From Actinomycetes bacterium (lineage in GTDB: Bacteria; Actinomycetota; Actinomycetes; Actinomycetales; Microbacteriaceae), in the NCBI GenBank assembly GCA_023431405.1, contig JAEYVZ010000081.1:1-46468 (forward strand): DNA of 46,468 nucleotides, written 5' to 3'. A program made the translations under genes and the position numbers. Positions 41,330 through 46,468 of the stretch are shown here, piece after piece; positions within the stretch are counted from its first letter, which is position 1; every line of letters starts with the position of its first letter. Below the pieces are notes generated by a model, which saw nothing but the letters and a program-made list of their open reading frames with translations, was not told where the DNA came from and did not search any database.

Positions 41330-41973
41330 GCGGAGCCTCCTTCGATCGTTGTGCGGAGCTCGGTGGGAGAGGAGAAGGCGAGGAGGCGCTGCACATGCCG
41401 CGCCAGGATGTCGGTCTCGAGGTTCACCCGGTCTCCGGGCGCGAGGGCGCCCAGAGTGGTCTTCTCCAGCGTCTCGGGGATGAGAGAGACCTCGAACCAG
41501 GCAGGCTCGGCCCCGGCGGGGGAGACGTCGGAGACGGTGAGCGACACGCCCTGGAGGGCGATCGATCCCTTGTCGACGACGAGCGGGGCGAGACCCGCGG
41601 GCAGGGAGACACGGATGACGCGCCACTGGGCGCCGGGTCGCACCTCGAGCACGGTGCCGGTGCCGTCGATGTGACCTTGCACGATGTGCCCGCCCAGTCG
41701 GGCGTGCGCGGCCAGCGCCCGCTCGACGTTGACCTCGCTGCCCACGCCGAAGTCGCCGAGCGACGACATGTCGAGCGTCTGCTTCATGACATCGGCGGTG
41801 AACCAGTCGGCCCCCTGATCGGTGACGGTGAGGCAGACGCCGCTGATCGAGATGGAGTCTCCGCGCTGCGCGTCGGAGACGGCAAGGGGCGCGCGCACGG
41901 TCAGGCGCACGCCGTCGCCTGACGGCTCGACGGCCGTCACGGTGCCGCGCTCCTCGATGATGCCGGTGAACAT
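41326..41973 (-). CDS. ribE: Riboflavin synthase, alpha chain
   Basis: The 215-residue product has two lumazine-binding barrels. The first opens MFTGIIEERG with ISGVCLTV, the second has GVSLTV and a matching lineup, and it acts as a trimer to make riboflavin from two lumazines. The ATG shares one base with the ribD stop (TGATG). Some systems call this gene ribC. Confidence 0.95.
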   Translation of the reverse strand: MFTGIIEERGTVTAVEPSGDGVRLTVRAPLAVSDAQRGDSISISGVCLTVTDQGADWFTADVMKQTLDMSSLGDFGVGSEVNVERALAAHARLGGHIVQGHIDGTGTVLEVRPGAQWRVIRVSLPAGLAPLVVDKGSIALQGVSLTVSDVSPAGAEPAWFEVSLIPETLEKTTLGALAPGDRVNLETDILARHVQRLLAFSSPTELRTTIEGGSA

Positions 41974-43031
41974 CAGTGGTCCTCCTCGGACGACGGGGCC
42001 TCGGGCGGCGAGGCGGGGGATGCGGGCCGCGCGACGACGAGAAGGTCGTCGCCGAGACGGTCGACGGATGCCACGGCGAGCCGGCGCTGGTCGGAGATCG
42101 TCGAGACGCCGATGTCGCCGACCGCGAGGCGATCGCCGCCGAGCAGGGTGGGGGCGATGTACACGAGCAGCTCGTCGACGAGTCCTTCGCGAAGGAACGA
42201 GCCGGCGAGGGTCGGGCCGCCCTCGACGAACACGCGGTGCGCACCCAGCTCGCGGAGGCGGTCGAGAAGATCCGGAAGGTCGTCGCCCTCGTCCTGCATG
42301 AACGGACGCGGGTGGCTGCGCACGCGGGCTTCTTGGGGCACGCCGCGCACGCCCACCACGACGGGGCGTGGCTGGCGATCGAACAGTGTGCCGTCGGGGT
42401 GACGCGCGGTGAGGGCGGGGTCGTCGGAGAGAAGGGTCCCGGTGCCGACCACGATGGCGTCCGCGTCGCTGCGGCGGCGGTGCACGTCGTGGCGCGCGAC
42501 AGGTCCGGTGATCCATTGGCTCGTGCCGTCGGCGGCGGCGGCACGACCGTCGAGCGACTGCGCCCACTTCACGGTCACGTGCGGCCGGCCGAGTCGCTGC
42601 ACCGTGAGCCAGCCGTCCAGGAGCGCGCGACCCTCGGTTTCGAGGACGCCCGACTCGACATCCACGCCCGCCTGGCGCAGACGCTCCGCACCGCCCGAGG
42701 AGGCGTCGCCGGGATCGTCGACGGAGTAGACGACGCGCGCGACCCCTGCGGCGATCAGCGCTTCGGAGCAGGGTCCGGTGCGGCCGGTGTGGTTGCACGG
42801 TTCGAGCGTCACGACCGCGGTCGCGCCGCGCGCCTCATCGCCGGTGAGCTTCGAGAGGGCGTCCACTTCGGCATGGGGCGTGCCGGCACCGCGATGCCAG
42901 CCTTCGGCGAGCACGTCGCCCGTGGGCGAGAGCAGCACCGCGCCCACCTGCGGGTTGACTCCCGAGGGGCCGTGGAGCGCAAGCGAGAGCGCGCGGCTCA
43001 TCGCGGCGCGTTCGCGTTCTGTGGCGGCCAT
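41973..43031 (-). CDS. ribD: Bifunctional riboflavin deaminase/reductase
   Basis: The 352-residue fusion has an N-terminal deaminase with zinc motifs H53-A-E55 and PCNHTGRTGPC (C79, C88), and a C-terminal reductase (VKWAQSLDGRAA, FVEGGPTLAGSFL). The second zinc motif has Gly where the family usually has Pro. It is the first gene after the FMN riboswitch. Confidence 0.96.
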   Translation of the reverse strand: MAATERERAAMSRALSLALHGPSGVNPQVGAVLLSPTGDVLAEGWHRGAGTPHAEVDALSKLTGDEARGATAVVTLEPCNHTGRTGPCSEALIAAGVARVVYSVDDPGDASSGGAERLRQAGVDVESGVLETEGRALLDGWLTVQRLGRPHVTVKWAQSLDGRAAAADGTSQWITGPVARHDVHRRRSDADAIVVGTGTLLSDDPALTARHPDGTLFDRQPRPVVVGVRGVPQEARVRSHPRPFMQDEGDDLPDLLDRLRELGAHRVFVEGGPTLAGSFLREGLVDELLVYIAPTLLGGDRLAVGDIGVSTISDQRRLAVASVDRLGDDLLVVARPASPASPPEAPSSEEDH

Positions 43032-43075
43032 TCCTCGGTCCTTCGTCCAGGCTCCGGGGAACGGGCGACGCCATC

Positions 43076-43101
43076 GACCGCAGGGCTCTCACCGTGCGGT
43101 C
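43076..43101 (-). terminator. Hairpin of the FMN riboswitch expression platform
   Basis: GACCGCA (minus strand) pairs with TGCGGTC across a 12-nt loop, directly after the riboswitch and 45 nt before the ribD ATG. It may be a terminator or a sequestering stem. Confidence 0.55.
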
Positions 43102-43102
43102 T

Positions 43103-43238
43103 GTGCTTCCTCTCATCCGGACTCGCGACTCGCGTCGCATCACCGTCGGTCCCGGAATTCCACCGGATCAACCCCCTGTCGACCAGGGGGGTCGCGGACT
43201 CTCACCGCCGGTTCGGATTCTCACCGACCCCGGAGCAC
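43103..43238 (-). ncRNA. FMN riboswitch (RFN element)
   Basis: On the minus strand the RFN blocks are in order: a closing stem (GTGCT with AGCAC), GGTCGGTGAGAATCCGAACC, GGCGGTGAGAGTCCGCGA, a variable CCCCCTG...CAGGGGG stem, TGATCCGGTGGAATTCCGG, ACCGACGGTGAT and GAGTCCGGATGAGAGGAAG. It lies upstream of ribD and should turn the riboflavin operon off when FMN is plentiful. Confidence 0.97.
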
Positions 43239-43250
43239 ATCGTGCTTCCG

Positions 43251-43256
43251 AGTCTA
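43251..43256 (-). promoter_or_regulatory. -10 element of the riboflavin operon
   Basis: TAGACT on the minus strand lies just upstream of the riboswitch. TGAAAC 17-18 bp before it could serve as -35. Confidence 0.5.
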
Positions 43257-43309
43257 CTCAACGCCGATGAGGCGGTTTCATTCCGTGTCGGTCTGCGGCG
43301 GGCGTCCGC

Positions 43310-44269
43310 TCACGCGAGCAGGGCGAGCGCGCTCGGCTCGTCGATGACGAGATCGGTGACCAGGCCCGCGGCGATGGCTCCCCGGAGGGCGTCGAGCTTG
43401 GCCGGTCCGGCGACGACGCACAGGCGCCGGGGCACGCGGCGCAGGGTCTCGAAGCTGGGTCCGGTGGCGCGTTCGTTCAGTCGGATGCCGTCGTCGGAGC
43501 CGTCGGCACGGAAGAACACCGTGGCGACGTCTCCGACCACCCGGTCTTCACGGAGCGAACGCAGGTCGTCGGGGCCGAGGTAGGCGCCGGAGTACACGTG
43601 GCTCGGGACTCCGGCGCCGGTGGCGCCGACGCTGAAGACGACCAGGCGCATCGTGTCTTGGAGCGAGATCAGCCGCTGCGTGCTGCGTTCGCGCCAGACG
43701 GCGCGGCGGGTCTCGGCATGGTCGAAGAACGCGGGCACGGGGAACTGCTCGACGCGGGCGTCGAACGCGCGCGCGAATCGCTGGAGGATCTCGCTGGCGT
43801 AGAGGAGCCCGCTCGTCTGGGTGTTGCCCGATCCGTTCAGCTGTACGACCGTGACGTTGCGCGTGGGCTTCGGGGTGAGGTGCCGGCTGACGGCCGCCAT
43901 CGTCGATCCCCAGGCGACACCCACCGTCTGGTGCGAGTCGACCGAGGCCCCGACCACCCGGGCGGCCGTGGCCGCGACGCGCTCGAGCCGGTCGGCCTCC
44001 GACACGTCGGAGGGGACGGGAGCGACGTGTGCCGACACGGAGAAACGGGTGCGGATGGCGGCTTCGATCCGGCGCGGCTCGACGAGCGGAGACTGGATGC
44101 GGATCTCGACCAGCCCGGCCTCGCGGGCGTAGGAGAGCAGTCGCGACACCGTCGACCGCGATGTCTTCAGCTCAGCGGCGATCGCCCCCATCGTGTGGCC
44201 CTGGATGTAGTAGAGGTGCGCCGCGGTCAGCGCATCCTGCTGCTTGGGTTCGGGATCGCGAGGGCTCAT
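43310..44269 (-). CDS. SorC-family sugar-binding transcriptional regulator
   Basis: The 319-residue product has an N-terminal helix-turn-helix (about 10-50; MGAIAAELKTSRSTVSRLLSYAREAGLVEI) and a SorC sugar-phosphate-binding domain (VGVAWGSTMAAV; GAGVPSHVYSGAYLGPDDL; RLCVVAGPAKLDALRGAI). It is divergent from glpD with a 101-bp shared region, so the ligand may be glycerol-3-phosphate or a related phosphate. ATG at 44269; longer frames upstream overlap the control region. Confidence 0.9.
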   Translation of the reverse strand: MSPRDPEPKQQDALTAAHLYYIQGHTMGAIAAELKTSRSTVSRLLSYAREAGLVEIRIQSPLVEPRRIEAAIRTRFSVSAHVAPVPSDVSEADRLERVAATAARVVGASVDSHQTVGVAWGSTMAAVSRHLTPKPTRNVTVVQLNGSGNTQTSGLLYASEILQRFARAFDARVEQFPVPAFFDHAETRRAVWRERSTQRLISLQDTMRLVVFSVGATGAGVPSHVYSGAYLGPDDLRSLREDRVVGDVATVFFRADGSDDGIRLNERATGPSFETLRRVPRRLCVVAGPAKLDALRGAIAAGLVTDLVIDEPSALALLA

Positions 44270-44278
44270 CCGTCGATT

Positions 44279-44294
44279 CTGCACGTTTGTGCAG
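44279..44294. promoter_or_regulatory. Palindrome CTGCAC-GTTT-GTGCAG in the SorC/glpD control region
   Basis: A perfect 6-bp-arm inverted repeat lies 10 bp upstream of the regulator start and 77 bp before glpD. It is a strong candidate operator for the SorC-type protein. Confidence 0.65.
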
Positions 44295-44370
44295 CTGGCT
44301 TGCAACGATGCGCGTCTCGCGTTCAGCATGGAAGCACCGACCACGCGCAGCCCACACACCAGGGAGCACC

Positions 44371-46116
44371 ATGACCGAGCGGACCGGCGCCCACGCATCC
44401 ACCACGCTTCGCGATCGGCCCTACGCCGACGTGCTCATCGTCGGAGGCGGCATCAACGGCCTCGCGACGTTCCGTGACCTCGCGATGCAAGGCGTCGACG
44501 TGGCACTCGTCGAACGCAGCGACTTCGTCTCCGGAGCCTCCGCCGCATCCAGCCACATGATCCACGGCGGTATCCGCTACCTCGAGAACGGCGAGTTCCG
44601 TCTCGTGCACGAAGCGGTCACCGAGCGCAACAGCCTCCTGCAGATCGCGCCCCACTACGTGCGTCCCCTGCAGACCACCATCCCGATCTACTCCACCTTC
44701 TCCGGCATCCTGTCGGCCCCGCTCCGCTTCCTCCGCCACGGCGGCGGAAAGCCGCAGGAGCGCGGCGCCGCGCTGATCAAGATCGGCCTGGTCATCTACG
44801 ACTCGTTCTCCCGCGGAGGCGGCCTGTTCGGCCGGGGCACCGTCCCCCGTCACGCGTTCCGCGGACGACGCCGGTCGCTGGCGGAGCTTCCCGACCTGAA
44901 CCCGCGCGTGAAGTACACCGCCACCTACTGGGACGCCTCGCTCCACGACCCCGAGCGGCTCGCGCTCGACGTGCTCCGTGACGGCATCGCAGCCGGCGGC
45001 GACCGTGCCCGCGCGGCGAACTACACCGCCGCCGTCGGGGTCGACGACGGCAAGATCGTGCTCCGCGACGAGAACGGCGACGACTTCGCCTTCACGGCGT
45101 CCGTCGTCGTGAACGCCTCCGGCCCCTGGACCGACCTCACCAACCTCGCCCTGGGCGACCCCACGCACTACATGGGCGGCACCAAGGGCTCGCACATCGT
45201 GCTCGACCACGACGAGCTGCTGGCCGCCACCGGCGGACGCGAGATGTTCTTCGAGCACTCCGACGGCCGCATCGTGCTCATCTACCCCCTCAAGGGCAAG
45301 GTCCTCGTCGGCACGACCGACCTCGAGCACGACATGGCCGACCCCATCGTGTGCACCGACGAGGAAGTCGACTACTTCTTCGACCTCATCGGCCATGTCT
45401 TCCCGAAGATCGCCGTCGACCGCTCGCAGATCGTGTACCGGTTCTCCGGCGTCCGGCCCCTTCCCGGCCACGGTGACCTCGCCCCCGGCTTCGTCTCCCG
45501 CGACTACCGCATCGAGGAGGCGCGCCTCCCGATCGCCGGCGGCGCGGGCGACGCGCCCCGCACCGGCCCGACCGTGCTGAGCCTCGTCGGCGGCAAGTGG
45601 ACCACCTTCCGGGCCTCCGCCGCCCACCTCGCCGATCGCGTGCTCGAGACCCTCTCGGTGCCGCGGCGCTCGAGCACGAAGGGTGTCGCGATCGGAGGTG
45701 GCGCCGGGTTCCCGCAGTCCGAACGCGCCCGCCACCAGTGGGTCGCCCCCTACGAGCCGACCGTCGGCCGGGCCCGCGCCTCCGTGCTGCTCGACCGCTA
45801 CGGCACCGTCGCCGCCGACGTCATCGCCCACCTCGGCGACGACGACCGACCTCTTGACACCCTGCCCGACTACAGCACGGGCGAGCTGCGCCACCTCGCC
45901 CGCACCGAGCAGGTCGTCCATCTCGACGACATGCTGCAGCGTCGCACGAGCATCGCGTTCACGGGCCGCGCGACCCCCGAGGCCGTCGAGGAGATCGCCG
46001 CCGCGATCGCGCCCGTGCTCGGATGGGATGCCGACACCCGCGCCGCCGAGGTCACCCGCGCGCTGCGTCTCGTGCGGGCGGCCGAGCCCGATCGCGACGC
46101 CGCCGGCGCGCGATAG
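44371..46116 (+). CDS. glpD: Aerobic glycerol-3-phosphate dehydrogenase
   Basis: The 581-residue flavoprotein oxidises glycerol-3-phosphate to dihydroxyacetone phosphate and passes electrons to quinones at the membrane. It has the FAD motif VGGGING (24-30), ASSHMIHGGIRYLENGEFRL and SLVGGKWTTFR near the C-terminal half. The ATG follows AGGGAG. Length and motifs fit the actinobacterial GlpD family. glpK starts 44 bp downstream. Confidence 0.96.
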   Translation: MTERTGAHASTTLRDRPYADVLIVGGGINGLATFRDLAMQGVDVALVERSDFVSGASAASSHMIHGGIRYLENGEFRLVHEAVTERNSLLQIAPHYVRPLQTTIPIYSTFSGILSAPLRFLRHGGGKPQERGAALIKIGLVIYDSFSRGGGLFGRGTVPRHAFRGRRRSLAELPDLNPRVKYTATYWDASLHDPERLALDVLRDGIAAGGDRARAANYTAAVGVDDGKIVLRDENGDDFAFTASVVVNASGPWTDLTNLALGDPTHYMGGTKGSHIVLDHDELLAATGGREMFFEHSDGRIVLIYPLKGKVLVGTTDLEHDMADPIVCTDEEVDYFFDLIGHVFPKIAVDRSQIVYRFSGVRPLPGHGDLAPGFVSRDYRIEEARLPIAGGAGDAPRTGPTVLSLVGGKWTTFRASAAHLADRVLETLSVPRRSSTKGVAIGGGAGFPQSERARHQWVAPYEPTVGRARASVLLDRYGTVAADVIAHLGDDDRPLDTLPDYSTGELRHLARTEQVVHLDDMLQRRTSIAFTGRATPEAVEEIAAAIAPVLGWDADTRAAEVTRALRLVRAAEPDRDAAGAR

Positions 46117-46160
46117 CGTGATCTGAGTCCCACACCCGACGACCTCCTGAGGAGACGCCG

Positions 46161-46468
46161 ATGCCCCGCCACGTGATCGCGGTCGATCAAGGCACCACTT
46201 CGACCCGTGCGATCGTGTTCGACGACACGGGCACCATCGTGACGAGCGCGCAGCGCGAGCACCGCCAGATCTTCCCGCGGGCCGGACGGGTCGAGCACGA
46301 CCCGATCGAGATCTGGGAGAACACGTCCGCTGTGCTCGCCGACGCGGTCGCCGAAGCCGGCCTCTCCGCCGCAGATGTGGCCGCGATCGGCGTCACCAAC
46401 CAGCGCGAGACCGTCGTCGTGTGGAACCGTCGCACCGGCGAGCCGGTGCACAACGCCATCGTCTGGCA
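46161..46468 (+). CDS. glpK: Glycerol kinase (partial, runs off right edge)
   Basis: The first 102 residues show the FGGY-kinase ATPase opening VDQGTTSTRAIVFD, HRQIFPRAGRVEHDP and VTNQRETVVVWNR. It should make glycerol-3-phosphate for GlpD. A GAGGAGA ribosome site precedes the ATG. The C-terminus lies outside the window. Confidence 0.95.
   Translation, partial: MPRHVIAVDQGTTSTRAIVFDDTGTIVTSAQREHRQIFPRAGRVEHDPIEIWENTSAVLADAVAEAGLSAADVAAIGVTNQRETVVVWNRRTGEPVHNAIVW

Noticed and set aside
1..46468. CRISPR arrays, tRNA or rRNA genes, transposases, integrases, prophage
   Set aside because: None was seen: no regular spacer-repeat array, no cloverleaf-like sequence with a CCA end, and no recognisable transposase or phage protein.

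Overview
The window looks like chromosomal DNA of a high-GC actinobacterium, most likely a Microbacterium or close relative in the Microbacteriaceae. I infer this from four things: the very GC-rich sequence with G/C-ending codons; repeated leaderless promoters (a TANNNT hexamer 6-7 nt before an ATG or GTG); gene families typical of the group (a RamB-type regulator, GTP-type PEP carboxykinase, ribBA fusion, MHS-type transporters, lipooligosaccharide-type ABC-2 exporter); and the many ATGA/GTGA stop-start overlaps. I see no rRNA, tRNA, CRISPR array, integrase or insertion sequence. Most of the window is intact, orderly metabolic DNA.

Layout, left to right. 1-1049: the start of a sigma factor that continues into a zinc finger and membrane segments and runs off the left edge. 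1499-4170: an amino-sugar pair, GH20 hexosaminidase then NagA. 4283-6555: a ZTP (pfl) riboswitch followed by glyA-folD, the one-carbon operon. 6586-9048: a polar amino-acid ABC importer. 9201-11030: small membrane and secreted proteins, including a less GC-rich pair (10014-11030) beside the remnant of a membrane-anchor gene, the most foreign-looking part of the window. 11239-22258: an aromatic catabolic island with a homoprotocatechuate meta-cleavage operon (FAH-RraA fusion, GntR regulator, hpaE, hpaD, hpaH, hpaI), a divergent MHS transporter, an IclR regulator, and a divergent MobA-like flavin monooxygenase with two IclR-style operators between them.

22307-30036: trhO, a DUF3054 gene, a thiamine-diphosphate enzyme, an AlkZ-like DNA glycosylase, and a RamB-type regulator divergent from pckG. 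30153-34803: an ABC exporter half-transporter and a three-gene ABC-2 exporter. 34902-37420: a small membrane export protein divergent from a DesK/NarL two-component pair. 37481-39516: a second MHS transporter and a small membrane protein. 39585-43256: the riboflavin operon ribD-ribE-ribBA-ribH under an FMN riboswitch. 43310-46468: a SorC-type regulator divergent from glpD and the start of glpK.

How they fit together: the aromatic island should take up an aromatic acid and cleave homoprotocatechuate to pyruvate and succinic semialdehyde. RamB and pckG handle growth on such C2-C4 products through gluconeogenesis. Two metabolite-sensing RNAs (ZTP, FMN) control the folate and flavin operons. I found no clearly new defence or mobile system. 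The best candidates for something undescribed are the FAH-RraA fusion in a pathway lacking a visible HpaF, the secreted protein/small membrane protein pair at 10014-11030, the sigma factor with its own anti-sigma-like tail, and the paired GTTC-N7-GAAC operators.
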